A stretch of DNA of 61,178 nt from Ectocarpus siliculosus (GCA_000310025.1 FN647863.1:218385-279562); one strand, 5' to 3'; shown: positions 46,901 to 58,106, counted from the first letter of the stretch. Notes: generated by a model from the letters alone, not told the origin. Made by a program: numbers and translations.

Positions 46901-48495
46901 CATTTTTCGTTTTTCCATTCGCCCCAAGGTCATGCTCTCCTTTTCTCTGTCTCTGTCTCGGTCTCTCTCTTTTCTCTCTCTATATATCTCTCTCTGTCTC
47001 CCTCTCGCTGTCTCTCTCTTTGTCTGTCTGTTTCGATCTCTATGTCTATGTCGATATATCTCAATCTCTCTACAACTATGTGTGATATTACTTATCTGCA
47101 AATGATACAAATCATTGTTTTCCCTTTACTCTTGTGTATCTTGTTTTGTGTGTTTGCGGAACCCGTGCTATTCTTCAGCGGAAGAAATGGAGGAGCTATC
47201 TCGAGAACGGGCCTACCTCAATGGGCTAGTCGAGGAGACTGCGGAGGCAACGGGACAACAGGTGCCCGCTGTGTAACGCGCCGCTCCCCTCCACACACAC
47301 AGACCTCGCTACGGAATCTGTTCTTAATCGGGAGAGTAGCATGCCCTCCCCCATGACACCCCCTCATGGGGCCCCAGATGATGGTCTTAAAATATATTCT
47401 TCTGTATTTTCAACCGCACTGAGACTGATATATTTTCGTTTGTCCGCCGGTTAGCGGGCTCGATGCTAAGAATACTAAACCCTTTCCCTTTGATTAGAAG
47501 TTGTTCGTGTTTTTTTTTATCCCGCTTCAAGACTGGCGTCTTTCGTTGGTCAGCCGGCTTCTGTAGCGCGGTCCATGCTCGTTAAGGAAACTCGTATGCA
47601 AACACACACGAGACACGTATAGTCGTCGTCCTGGCTAGCACAATGCAACTGTAGTCGCCAAGGTCTTATCATCCGTGGAATAGTTCCCCCTTGATACTGC
47701 TGTATCCGCTATTATTTGAGACGGTTTCGCCAGTGCCCACCATGGCGTATCTGGTTTGGCACAGCAAACGCAAAGACGATGGCCAGCTTCTGGTTCATCC
47801 TTATCCTTGTGATAACGTAGCCTGGGCAGGTGAAAACCCGGCATATCACCCGGTCCCGGCATGCGAGGCCATTGGTCGAACGACTATGCATTCGGCATGC
47901 GTTTATGTGAGTACACCCACCGCCCGCCCGCCCGCCCGCCCCGAAATAATCGGAACAGGCGTGTAATCTAGCTTTCGCCAAGACCCACAAGACGGCGTCG
48001 ACAACCATGGCGATGATACTCGTGCGGTACGCGCGTCGACACGACATGAAGGTGTGCGGGTGCGGGGTTTGGGGGTGATCCTCGAAGTTTTTCTGACTAC
48101 GCAAGCACAACCAACGGTAGGTACAATTTTATTGTTTTTGCGGGACAGTAAGGTTCGCTCCAAAAGACTTCACCCCCCCTTAGACGATGGTCTATGTTAA
48201 GAACGGATAGTATTTCTTTGATTGTCGCATGCTTCTATTTTCTTACAACGAGCGGCCTCTCTTCTCAGCTCCTCCGACATGTTGGTGTTTGTGTGCCATG
48301 TCTGTTTTTTTTGGCTGGGTTTTCGTCCCCGTTTGTCTTGTTTTGCCAAGTCTTCCTCTTCCTTGGGGGTAATTTTTTTTTTCAAGCCGGAGACAGCAAG
48401 TCGATGACACGACGGCATATGAAACTGTTGATTTCCTACGCCTGTCTCCCTTGGAAGCCGAAATCAAACGTGTGACTCTGCGCAGACTTGCCTGA
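43997..48495 (+). CDS. Hypothetical charged protein, 3' four exons
   Basis: Four exons fit in phase: 43997-44047 (KELTKRQKKEHRLGWW), 46041-46132 (WARTEEQARDWGVPLDAMPP), 47179-47261 (EEMEELSRERAYLNG then VEETAEATGQQ) and 48397-48495 (DDTTAYETVDFLRLSPLEA then KRVTLRRLA and TGA). Each lies behind a pyrimidine tract and AG and ends at GT. The product is rich in Lys, Arg and Glu and largely helical, and no family was recognised. The first exon starts in mid-codon, so the 5' end is missing. The assembly gap at 44636-44735 falls in the first intron. Exon 3 would also join in phase to the sulfotransferase exon at 48718, so the two may be one gene or may be annotated jointly. Confidence 0.4.
44124..44219 (+). 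repeat. Dispersed repeat R1 copy
   Basis: It contains GTACTCATAGTTGTGCATGC, CTTGTAGTCGTTAGACCATT and GACCTCGCACC, then AAGCCGGGGCGGAGCACGG and CTGGACCAGGCT. It ends against the poly-G tract that leads into the assembly gap. Confidence 0.7.
44220..44735. other. Low-quality homopolymer tract and 100-N assembly gap
   Basis: From 44220 to 44635 the sequence consists almost wholly of runs of G, C, A and T of variable length, unlike any biological repeat around it. It is followed by exactly 100 N (44636-44735). This is a scaffold join with poor end sequence. The first 125 bases of the window have the same look. Frames called through it are artefacts. Confidence 0.9.
44774..45260. mobile_element. 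Nested MITE-A copies with about 114-bp duplicated end
   Basis: A block CTCAGCACGTCACTGTGCCC then CTGCCGCGGGTGAGAA, a T run, GGCGGCGTGCGTACCGTAGG and TTG-ATGATGTAA-ATATCACA occurs at 44850-44942 and again at 44964-45053. An inverted, partly degraded version lies at 44774-44850. From 45018 to 45255 a full MITE-A copy follows: ACCGTAGGTTGCATGATGTA to GGTCCAGGGTGTGTGATATA. The repeats probably caused the adjoining assembly gap. Confidence 0.65.
46935..47065 (+). repeat. (TC)n-rich low-complexity tract
   Basis: Imperfect CTCTCTGTCTCT-type sequence within the intron before the third exon of the hypothetical gene. It contributes to the pyrimidine-rich surroundings but is about 115 bp upstream of that exon. 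Confidence 0.85.
47655..47916 (-). repeat. Dispersed repeat R1, long copy with shared reading frame
   Basis: On the minus strand it reads MPGPGDMPGFHL, then DEPEAGHRLCVCCAKP. The copy at 8460-8600 (+) reads MPGRSGMPFRV, then DEPEGGHHRCIRCAKP. Conservation of frame between copies on opposite strands 39 kb apart suggests a fragment of a once-coding element, possibly with a CxxC zinc motif. The R1 core follows at 47868-47916. Confidence 0.5.
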
Positions 48496-48589
48496 TGGTT
48501 TGATGTTTGATACTCCCCTGACACCACCCACTTGCTCTGTCATCGTTCGCTTGGTGTGACACTGCCGTCCCGACGCGGGTCACTCACTA

Positions 48590-48712
48590 TTTTGTCCCGT
48601 CCCGTGTTTCTTTCCCGTCCCTTATTTCTTCTTCCGCCCCGTATTTTCTCCCGTCCTGTGTATTTGTTCCGTCCCGTGTTTGCTCCCGTCCCGCCCGCCC
48701 CCGGTTTGATTC
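48590..48712 (+). repeat. Degenerate CCCGTCCCGTGTTT tandem array
   Basis: About eight imperfect units of 12-16 bp (CCCGTCCCGTGTTT-like, also CCGTCCCTTATTTCTT) form a long pyrimidine tract directly before the AG acceptor at 48717. It may have been recruited as the splice-acceptor tract of the next exon. Confidence 0.7.
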
Positions 48713-48717
48713 CGCAG

Positions 48718-51700
48718 CTTGCCTCGTTTGGAGGTAACCACGTCTCAGCAATCCCGCTCACCGAAGCCGTGCAACAGGTGAGCACCAACAAGTCGTCAAG
48801 CCTTGCGAGCATGGGCTGTTTTTTTTTGCGCGGTAACATCTGGGAGAGACGGGAAGGGGTGCTGAAGGGTCGATTTGCCGGTGCCCCGGTTGACACATCG
48901 GCGGGTAGTTTCATCTTGGGCGAAGGAATGGCTTGGGATGCATGTAAGATGTAAGATGCTCCTCTTCGCTTCGACGACAGCCGCGAGAGATTCTTGTTGC
49001 GATTGTCGCTGTGGGAGCAGGTGGAGAAAACGGAGAAGACGATGCGCGCCAACGTGAACCATGTATAGCCACCGGAGATATAGAATATTGAGTTCGGATC
49101 TTTGGCGTTTTTTTTTTTTATTGAATGCAAGGAAGGATGAGATTTTTTTTTTTTTTTGTCAAGTGTGCTGAGAGGAAGCGAGGTCGGCGGTTGGTCAGTC
49201 GGTGTTCGTTGTCCTTTTGCCGACAAACGTTGTGCCGACGCACAATCACAATCACAATCACAGTCACATGAGCAAGACGAACCTCCTCTTTCGCTCTTCG
49301 ACCCTCAACACAGCAGTCCTGCGGCATTGTTACACCTTATCTCGGCACCGACCCCCCTGGTTGGCTGGCCTGCTTGACCCCCCGGCAGATAGAGGAGAGC
49401 GGCGAGCGCGTGGATGTGATGCACTACCACTACACCGCTTACGGCTCCTTCGATGGGAGGTGGGCGGAGGCGAAGGCCATGTACGAGAAGATCATGCGGG
49501 AGGGGGAGAGAATAAACTACATCACCGTCGTGAGAAGTCAGCGGTCGCACTTCCTGAGCTACTACTACTACTACGTGCAGCCGGAAGTGCAGGTGGGTTT
49601 TCGCGTATGTCTGTGTGTCTGTGTGTCTGTGTTGTTGGCATCGACCGCGCCAACCGGCTGGCCAATGAAAATACGTCAGTCTCGGTGCGGTTGAAAACAC
49701 AAAACACTTAATAAATGCCATGAACTGGGACCCCGTGAGGGGGCATCATGGGCGAGGCGTTTGTGTGTGTGTGTGTGTTTGTGTGTGTTTGTCTATGGTG
49801 TTGGCAGCGACCGCGCTCCCCCTCGTTCTAACCCCTGTTGGTTAATTTGTTAATTTGCCGCTGTTAGCTTATTCGGCGTTGTTGACGTACTTGACTGCTT
49901 ACCCTTACCCTTATTGTTTTGGCCAGAAAGGCCAGTAATCTTCTCACTTCTGGCGCGGGGCATCGATCGGAAGTGGCACTGCCGTACCCCCCCCCCCATT
50001 ATCATTGTGCTACCACGCCCCCCCCCCTCCTCCCTTCCCCGATGTTGGCCATCGGGGTTGGGTTTTCGTCGCTTGGCAGCGATGTTGTAAAACAAGCCGA
50101 TCACTTCGTGAGTTTGCGGCAACCAGGTTACCGCTTTTTTTTACCTCGTTTTTTTTTTGGGGGCGGCAACCATAATGGTGGTCGAGTTGATTATGTTGTA
50201 CGGGGTCGAGAACCCTCACCGCGCGCAAAGGGGATAATCGCACCACGTTGTGTTATGTTGGTCAAGCATCCTGGAGGCAGCTACACAGTGCTTATTGCTG
50301 TCTCTGGAAGTGAAAGCACCAGGAAATAGAATAAGTCGTTCGCAGCTGTCATCCGCACGCAAGGAAGTAAGCACAAGATGCCGAACACACCTTAGGAGGA
50401 TGCAGCACACCTTTCATGCGGCTCGTCGAATTCCTCACGGCGCTTCGCGCTTGGTGATGTGAGATCCTGGTCCGGTGAGAACCGGCGTGCTCCGTCCCGG
50501 CTTTGCAGGGATGCGAGGTCAATGGTCTAACGACTACGGCATGCACGACTATGAGTACACGCTACTCCTCTAACCACCACCCCCCTTGCGCGCGTTTTTG
50601 CGCGATTTCTTGTTGTGTCTCGTGAGCAGTTGTCAGTGCAGCACTTCTTCGGAAGCAATCGACAAGACCCTCAGTTTCAGTACCAACGACGGAGGTTAAC
50701 AAACCCGCTTTGCGCGGAGTTCGGCATCCACAACGGTGAACAGCTGGCCCAGTTCATCGAGACGGAGCTGCCGGACTTCCGTCTGGTGAGAGAGAGAGAA
50801 GGGAGAGACAGACAGACAGAGAGAGAGGGAGAGAGACAGAGAGAGAGGGAGAGAGACAGAGAGAGAGGACAATGTCGGATAAGGGGTAAATTACAGAGGG
50901 AAATTCCTCAAAGGGGGGGGGGTGGCAACGACGCTTTCCGGGGTTGCACCCGAAAAGCCTCCCGGGCCATCCTCGAGCGACACTCTGTGCCAGGAACAGC
51001 AGGAACAGCAAAGGTAACAACGATGAGATTCATTCGCCGAAACACATGAAACATGTTGGGGGGGCGACGTATGTATCACAATGCGATTTATCCGGCTTCC
51101 AAACCAGTCGTTGAATCGTGATGCCAACGTTCAAACGAAGCTCACCAATGACCCGTAGCTGGGTATGCAAAGTAGCAGTGGGGGGCCCCCTCTATAGTGC
51201 TGTGGTGTTTCCCGAGGTTTTGCCGGCACTAAACCGGGCACGGGCACTATATTGAGAGAACAGAACGACTTGGTATTTCAGTGTTTGCGAGCCGAAAACA
51301 CTGTCACTATAGCCCCCCCCACTTTAGCAGAAACAGCAGCGACAACGATAAGATTCTCCAATCACCCGAACGGAGAAAATAGTTCTATGGTCTGACATGA
51401 ATAAATGTATCTCTTCGAAATATTATATAGAAGAGAAACGGTCGGACGGCGACACAGCGACCACTGAATCACCGACAATGCCAACGTTCAAGCCGAAGCT
51501 CACTAACCCCCCGTGTAACTTGGCACGTCAATAAATGTCAATACAGGTGTTGCTGACGGAGGCGTTTGACGAGGGCTTGATGATGATGCGGCGGATTCTG
51601 GGGTGGGAGATGATCGACATGACCTACTCCCGCATGATGGAGACGAAGGCTGGGGGGGCGCGGTGGGACGGAAAGGAACTCAAGAATGTTCCGCACTGGG

Positions 51701-51831
51701 AAGACTTGCCGACCTGGGTGAGGGCAACAGCGGCAACTTTGACGGTCTTGCTTTGCTGACGAGTCATGGGGGGGGGGGTTCGTTGACGATGCCTCGGTTT
51801 TATCCTCTGTCTCTCTCTCTGTCTCTGTCTC

Positions 51832-51893
<62 letters not shown>

Positions 51894-52522
51894 GAAAATT
51901 TCTTGTGGTATGCCAGATGCGCCGAACATCCCACACCCTGTTACGACTTTTTTTTCGCGACCTTTCTCGCGAAAAGTTCGGGTGGTATTGTACGATGCGC
52001 CGAAACATCCCACACCCGGCTACGATTTGTTTTCGCGCTAGCTTGTTGCCCCCACAACAATGCTTGCGTTCATGATAGCTTGGTTCTTCGGCGACGGTTG
52101 CCAATACCGCCTGGCCAGGGGCTTTACCGTTGCCGAGAATGATGATCGTTGAATCCACCGGTGGCCGAAGCTCTTTGGCTCAAGTAACGGCGGTGTCGAT
52201 GGGTACCGGTACCGTAGGTTGTAGTCGTTAAACCCTCCCTCCATATGTGCGGTCGCAAGGGGGGACAATGCACCGGCGGCCTGTTGATGCGGGTCACAAG
52301 ACACGAGTCCTGCAACAGTTAATGTCCACGTCGGCACGGCAAGCACGTTATATCGTGTTGGCATTGGACGACATTGAAATTTTTTTTGGGGAATCGACTG
52401 GGTGAATTTCGTTCGGCACAGCGAGCGTGTATGTCTTGCGGAAGATACGACGCGCCCTGGACCGGTTTTTGAAGCTCGATTTCGCCATGACGAAGGAATC
52501 AAATGATAACTTCTTCCTGGAG

Positions 52523-52571
<49 letters not shown>

Positions 52572-52696
52572 GAGTAATCGAGCTTTGAAAATTCGGTCCA
52601 GGGGGTGAGATATCTTGTGCAACCAACGGTATGCCGTATTGAGTTCAAGCTTGCAGGCTCGTCGTTCACCTCTCCACCGCCTCCGATCGTCTCTCG

Positions 52697-52727
<31 letters not shown>

Positions 52728-54062
52728 TGCTGCTGCTGCGCCCTGTAGGTTCAAGACAGGGTGGACGCCAATACCGCCCTGGACAAGATGCTGTACGACG
52801 CGGCCGTAAGCCACTATAACAAGGTGACAAGGGTTTGTGGTTGTATGGAGTTGAATTGGAATACTCGCCCCGCCCCCTGTGTCCACAGGCTCCATCCTCT
52901 CGAGGACGCGTGGTCAATGGTCTAACCGCTAAAAGGCATACCAAAACAATAAAGAGAGCACCCCCCATTCCCTCTGTTCACTACTGGTACTGTGGAGCGT
53001 TTCGTCAATTTTAGATGTAACGTGGGCAGGCCGCGAGACTCCCGTCAACCCCCCCCCCCCGCGGCGTTCTTTTTGCTTCTTGCACCCCAGATGAAGGCCG
53101 TTGCGGCCATGGAGATCGAAGACGACCTCAAGGAGTTCGATGAGCTGCAGAAGACGGTCAACGGGTACCTAGCACTGAACTCGTCGAGCGAGGCGATTCG
53201 CTGGTGAGCAAAGGGCGGCGGCGGTTTTGGGGGTATTCACGTAAACACATGATGCCGTAGTCGTTAGACGATTGACCTCGAATCTGTACAATATCGGGAC
53301 CGGGCGATTTGCCGGGTTTTTGCCGGCCCACGCTTGTACGTTTCACAAGGATGGTCCTGGGAGGGCAAGCATTTCATGGGGTCACTGCTGTTGTTGTCGA
53401 TCGGGTTTGATTTTCCTGTTTGGTTTTGGGTACCACCCTCAAAATGCATGTCACACGGTCCACAACTCGTGCCCAGTTTGAGGATGTGTTTGCCGCTGCG
53501 ATTCGGAGATAGCTGTCCGGATGGTGGTAGTTTTCTTTAAACCCATGTTCGCGCGGAAGGCAAGTAGAGGGAATCTGAAAACCCCACAGAAGTATACGTA
53601 TCCCCGTAAGTTCCGCAAGATATCACACCCCCTGGACCGATTTTCAAAGCTCGATTAATCGGCAGGAAAAGCACCAACGGTGCCGAAAATGGCGGCGTTG
53701 GAACCGCCTAGTCGAGAGCTTTACCAAAGAGAATCGTTTGGTTTCGGCATCCTCTTCGTCGTGGAGCAATCAGGCCTTCAAAGTCGGTCCAGGGGGTGTG
53801 GTATCTTACGTCATGCAACCTACGGTATCCCCGTAGTTTTGGTTGGGAAGAAAAGAGTGTGTGTGTGTTTTTTTTTGTCGCTCGTGCTTCTGGTTGGTTC
53901 CTCAAAACGGTCTGTCTCGAAGTGCCCCGTAACCCCCCCCCCCACCCCCCATATTTTCCACCCACCGGTGCCCCCTCCCGCCCCCCGTTTCCCGGCTGCC
54001 GCCTCAGGTACTCAGGGAGTGCGCAGCCTTACCTGGGAGGAGAACAATTTCACCCGTTCTGA
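48718..54062 (+). CDS. Galactose-3-O-sulfotransferase-like, C-terminal exons
   Basis: Seven exons in phase: 48718-48777, 49389-49592, 50630-50785, 51547-51717, 52749-52823, 53091-53203 and probably 54008-54062 (TGA). They code for 277 residues. Features of the Gal3ST family: VMHYHYT before the strand INYITVVR, and SHFLSYYYYYVQPE, the 3'-phosphate-binding region that usually reads LREP..R..S.Y.YY. Then come NPLCAEFGI, PDFRLVLLTEAFDEGLMM and RRILGWEMIDMTY, matching the family's LVLI-EYFDESLVLL-..LCW. Such enzymes move sulfate from PAPS to sugars in the Golgi, and brown algae make sulfated polysaccharides. The 5'-PAPS loop and membrane anchor were not found upstream. The gene is therefore missing 5' exons, 5'-truncated, or continues from the preceding hypothetical exons. 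The last exon is tentative. Confidence 0.72.
50467..50565 (-). repeat. Dispersed repeat R1 copy
   Basis: Minus-strand copy: GTACTCATAGTCGTGCATGC, GTAGTCGTTAGACCATTGAC, CTCGCATCCCTGC, AAGCCGGGACGGAGCACGCC, GGTTCTCACCGGACCAGGAT. It lies in an intron of the sulfotransferase-like gene and is one of the best-preserved copies. Confidence 0.75.
50786..50868 (+). repeat. (GA)n/(CAGA)n microsatellite
   Basis: A purine-rich GAGAGA/ACAGACAGAGAG tract begins immediately after the donor of exon 50630-50785, so it overlaps the 5' splice site region. Confidence 0.9.
51808..51891 (+). repeat. (TC)n microsatellite
   Basis: About 40 CT units with occasional TG interruptions in an intron of the sulfotransferase-like gene. 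Confidence 0.95.
52430..52635. mobile_element. MITE-A copy with (TC)n expansion
   Basis: The left end has GACGCGCCCTGGACCGGTTT then TTGAAGCTCGATTTCG. The right end has TGCCGAGTAATCGAGCTTTG, then TTCGGTCCAGGGGGTGAGAT and ATCTTGTGCAACC. A pure CT run at 52524-52569 replaces the centre. It lies inside an intron. Confidence 0.7.
52698..52742 (+). repeat. (CCG)n(CTG)n microsatellite
   Basis: Nine or so CCG units followed by CTG units, ending just before the CCCTGTAG acceptor of exon 52749-52823. Confidence 0.9.
53596..53840. mobile_element. MITE-A copy, best preserved
   Basis: The left end is AAGATATCACACCCCCTGGA then CCGATTTTCAAAGCTCGATT. The interior has GGTGCCGAAAATGGCGGCGT, TGGAACCGCCTAGTCGAGAG and TTTCGGCATCCTCTTCGTCG. 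The right end is CTTCAAAGTCGGTCCAGGGG then GTGTGGTATCTTACGTCATG. GTATCCCCGTA lies just outside both ends (53597 and 53824), a possible target-site duplication. The element is in the last intron of the sulfotransferase-like gene. Confidence 0.8.
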
Positions 54063-54302
54063 TTATCTTGATTCCGTCGTTCAATAACCGACAAGATCGT
54101 TTTGCTTGTCAAGATGGTGAACGGTTATTCTGGGTCACACGCCGCAAGCAGCTTGTGGGCGGTGCCACCGACGCTGGGGGGGGCGGTGGAGGCTGCGGCG
54201 GTTTCGAGCAATGGAGGACCACGCGATCAGTTCATGGCGACCGGGCGTTGTGTTGTTTGTTTAGCGCTCCGCTCTACCGTTTGTTGGTGTCCACGTCAAT
54301 CG

Positions 54303-54365
54303 AGGTGGTGGTGTTGGTGTTGTTGTTGTTGTTGTTGTTGTTGTTGTGGTTGTTATTGTTGTTGT
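54303..54365 (+). repeat. (TTG)n microsatellite
   Basis: About 18 TTG or related units with a few GTG and TTA interruptions. Intergenic. Confidence 0.9.
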
Positions 54366-54593
54366 TGTCTGCACCTTAAAAGCCGTCCGGGTGTTTGCTA
54401 CGGTAGCTTCGAGACCGGTCCACCTCACGGGACGCTTTCCGTGGCGCTCACAGCCCAGCTATCCCCCCCGAAAGGCTAACTACACACTTCTCGTGTCGGT
54501 ATTTTGTGTGCCACTCAACGCTATTCTTGTCCCGGTGCTTGGCTTGGCTTAGATTCTGCTATGCTGTCGACATCCACGTCCATGATGTCGCAA

Positions 54594-54594
<1 letters not shown>

Positions 54595-54652
<58 letters not shown>
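54595..54652 (+). repeat. (CTG)19 microsatellite
   Basis: Nineteen consecutive CTG units (also readable as GCT). Intergenic. This is the longest pure triplet run in the window. Confidence 0.95.
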
Positions 54653-54653
<1 letters not shown>

Positions 54654-56737
54654 AGTGTTGGGTGTAGTGTTGTCCATGCCGGCGGAAGGGGTTTGCATTT
54701 TTCGGAATCGGCGGGTTTGTGCTCTCCACCCTCCGGCCCCGCGCTAATTTACGTTTTCGCTAAAGTGTTAAAAGTGTAGTGTGCTTTCGGACACCACGAT
54801 CGATATTTGATTGGGGGAGGAAAGGATAACTGCGCACCTACAAGCGTATCGGGGGAAGCTGGTTCGGTGGTTCGTTTGTGTCGATCGATGCTGTGATGGG
54901 TGCTGCCATCCAATGTTTTTTGTTTTGGTAACACCCCGTTGATTTTTGTTTTCTTTCAAGTGGGTCGTACATAAACGGTGGCTGGTTGTTGGTTGTGAAC
55001 ATCTTGGCGGGTGTGATGCGATGGCCACATCTATCTGTGCGTTGGGCCGGGAACGGGCAAGGCTAAAGGTGCTAGATGGTTGCGCGGGTTGTCCGGCTGT
55101 GCCGTTCGTTGTGCTGCTGCTGCTGCTGCTGTTGTGTTGTGAGATGCTGTGAACGGTGGGGGGCCCGATATAGTCCGGTCCCATCCCAAAAGCCAACCTT
55201 GAAGTCGGGACCCCGAACGTCCCGCGTATCGGGTCATGTAAAGGTTTTGGCCATAGTCGGCAAATGTCGTGCCAAGAGGCTTTGACCGCACAAACACGAG
55301 ACCTTGGTGGGGACCTACCGAGCCTAATCTAGCGGACGGGAGCTGCCGTGTTTCTGCGTGACGATCTCGAGGCTAAATACGATAATACGTGTGGCGCAGC
55401 ATGTCCCGGCCGACAGTCCATCGTGGTCACTTCTTGTTTCGCAGCAGCACGTGCAAGTGCGGAGTTTGCGTTGAAGCCAGCCGTATGGTCAATAGACGGG
55501 CGTACGTGCTGATCCACTCATGGCCTTGGTAGCGTGTCCCTGCAAATTCATGTGGAGGAGTCGTTGGTCTTGTTGCAGTTCAGTTTTGTTGTTTTTGTCG
55601 CCTGCTTGCATTCGAGAGCTGGGGGGGTGGCGAGCGATGTAACAATGTTCGTGATACGCCAATCGCTGCTGCTGTTGTGCCTGTTTTTTTTCGTGCTTCC
55701 TACTGGACGGAGAATTCTTCATGCGCTGAAGTTAAAGTTATGATGTTGTGCTATTTGTGTGCTCACGATCGAGAGGTTTTGTCTGTTGCTCTTTTCTGTG
55801 AATGCCGTGCGGCAACCCGTTCTGTGTCTCCCCCAACTATTATATTTGCTGGCGGAGAAGAAACAGCAGTTGCAAGTTTTTTTCTTGTTGGTACAAATAT
55901 TTGTTTTTCTTTTGCACCATTTCGCCCTAGAAATACAGTATGTTGACGACGGCTGATGATGAAACCAAATCGCCACCGGGGGGTGGGGTGTGCGTCGCAC
56001 GTGTACTTAGATTTTTTTATGTTGTTCCGTGGCGGGGGGGGGGGACGCTGTCGTATCCGTGTGTGTCTCGGCGGTTTCATGCGAACGGGAACGCGGGGCC
56101 ATGCGCATCGTTTGGTACCACCGTGACGAGCAGCAGGACGGTTTCGGGGGGATTTTTTTTTCGTGTGGTGAACGCGGCGCGTGGAACGATGGACTGTGTG
56201 GGAAGCTAAGGAGGGAGAGCAAAATACAACGTTGTGTACCGTTTGTTTTGTTTTTAAATTTACGCTTTGTGTTGAATGGATGGCTCGGCAGCGTTATGTT
56301 GTTTGTTTCTGTGTGCGGTAGTATTTTCATGTGGAACAACAGGCACGTTGGTGTTGTCTTCCGTCAGCGCGATCACTGTTTTTTTGCTGTCCATCTTCCC
56401 CATCTGCTCTCTAGACTGAAAAAAGCCACCTGCTTGCTGCGTGGACCATCGTCAAAAGGGTCTGTCTGTGTCAACACTTCAGTATCTGGCTTGCTTGGGG
56501 TACCCTTTATCCACCAGTCACATGGGTTGGCATCTGAAACAAGGACATTTATCCAGCATTTGACTGCTGTGAGTGGAGGCACACATGCAAGGGATGGTAG
56601 GGGTGTCGACGGATGCATACAAAAACCAGTGATGACGTGGCCTCGAAGAAGGCTAGTGGCGCTGCTTGCGGGTTTCGTCGTATTTCTCAGCTGGTATTTC
56701 TCACGGGACACGGCATCCATCCCCTGCGGTATTAGAC

Positions 56738-56965
56738 CATGCATACCGTAGGTGACACAAGGTACCGCACCCCCTGGACCAATTCTCAAGACTTGACTTC
56801 TCCGTCAACAAAAATAATAATGGAAGCGCCGAAACGCCGAAACGGCGGAGTTGAAGCCGTCTCGTCGAGAGTTTCCCGAAAACGTATCGTTCGGTTTGTG
56901 ATCCTTTTCCTCGTTGAGTAGTCGAGTTTGAAAATCGGTCAAGGGGGTGTGGTATCACCTGCTGC
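56738..56965. mobile_element. MITE-A copy
   Basis: The left end is CATACCGTAGGTGACACAAG then GTACCGCACCCCCTGGACCA. The interior has CCGTCTCGTCGAGAGTTTCC. The right end is GTAGTCGAGTTTGAAAATCG then GTCAAGGGGGTGTGGTATCA. Intergenic. Confidence 0.7.
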
Positions 56966-58106
56966 AGACACAATCTTGTGGTTCAAATTGTTGACCCTCC
57001 GAGACCAAGCGATGGAAATAGGGGGCGAAGGGCGGGCCGTCAAAAGGGATTGATTCTCTTTCCTCTCGACCAAAACGCGAACACAACCAACGGCGGTATC
57101 CTTCTCAGCACCAGCAGTAGCAACATTAACATTTGCCTTCGATTCGTAAAAAAAAAACGTTTAGAAGCTGTATGAACACCAATCTGTTCAATTTGGTTGG
57201 TTCAATACTTAAATGTCAACGCTTTTATATTTCAATGCGGTCGCAAACTTCGGTCTGATTCCCGTCTATCCCTATTCCGCCCTCAACTTTCCTTGCAAAA
57301 CATGACTCGAAAATCCCCAGCAACGCTTCCAGAAGAAGACAACGCGGAGACCTAACCCTGGTCTTCATCGCTCGATAACCATTATGGCGTCTCCAAAACT
57401 TCTTCTCTCGCCAAATCACACATGACACGAAATACCTGAAACATCTCCTACCCCAGGAGACCTAAACGATAGCGCAGGTGCTGCAGCAGCCTCAACGTTG
57501 ATTTCGCTCGAACCTCTCCCCCGCCCCCGCCCCTCCAGCGTGCGTCAACGAAAACATGACCTTTTGTATGCTAGTTTGTCTCCAAGAGTACAGTACTAAG
57601 CTTGCAAAATGAACGAACCGCCTTCGCTTCGCGAGAAACTCAGGTTATGAGGAAATAGAACAGGGAGCGGGTACAACGCTAATCATGACCCAACTTTTTC
57701 GATTGCATTCTTTATCCAACGTCTTTCCTTACTAGAAAAACCCTGCGAAAGTTACGGCCGTGAACCGAGGGTACACAAGACAAGGGAAGGCTGGTTCCTT
57801 TCGTTCCCCGGACGAAGACCACTGCTGTGATGATGATAACACAAAAGAGAGACCAGAATCGAGGTTGCTCGTAAAGAAAAAAAAAATCCTCTTCCACTCT
57901 TGGACTCGACCTAAAAAGGTTGGCTTCCCGTTCCCCAGGGAAAAAAATCTAGAACTTTGGAGAAGGTGGAGCGCTCACGCTGATGCTCAGCATAGCAAGC
58001 CCGCGAGGCACGAATCAATCTCTCCACGAATATCCAACGCATATCCCGGTGCAACAACACGCCACGATTATCCCGACGAGGGTTTCACGAGTCCCAGGAG
58101 CACCGA

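Larger units (their letters stand above)
54063..58106. other. Gene-free region
   Basis: No exon could be supported in these 4 kb. It contains (TTG)n at 54303-54365, (CTG)n at 54595-54652 and a MITE-A copy at 56738-56965. Many T-rich and G-rich runs are also present. Frames such as 54102-54479 and 56029-56751 lack recognisable domains and consist largely of repeat translation. Confidence 0.5.

Noticed and set aside
46601-47110. Minus-strand Arg/Asp/Glu-rich frame
   Set aside because: It is the translation of a (TC)n microsatellite in an intron.
51538-52158. Minus-strand 206-codon frame with RERERE run
   Set aside because: It is the antisense of the (TC)n microsatellite and of a sulfotransferase exon.
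52038-52895. Minus-strand 285-codon frame
   Set aside because: It crosses a MITE, a (TC)n tract and a (CCG)n tract and is antisense to exon 52749-52823. No domain is visible.
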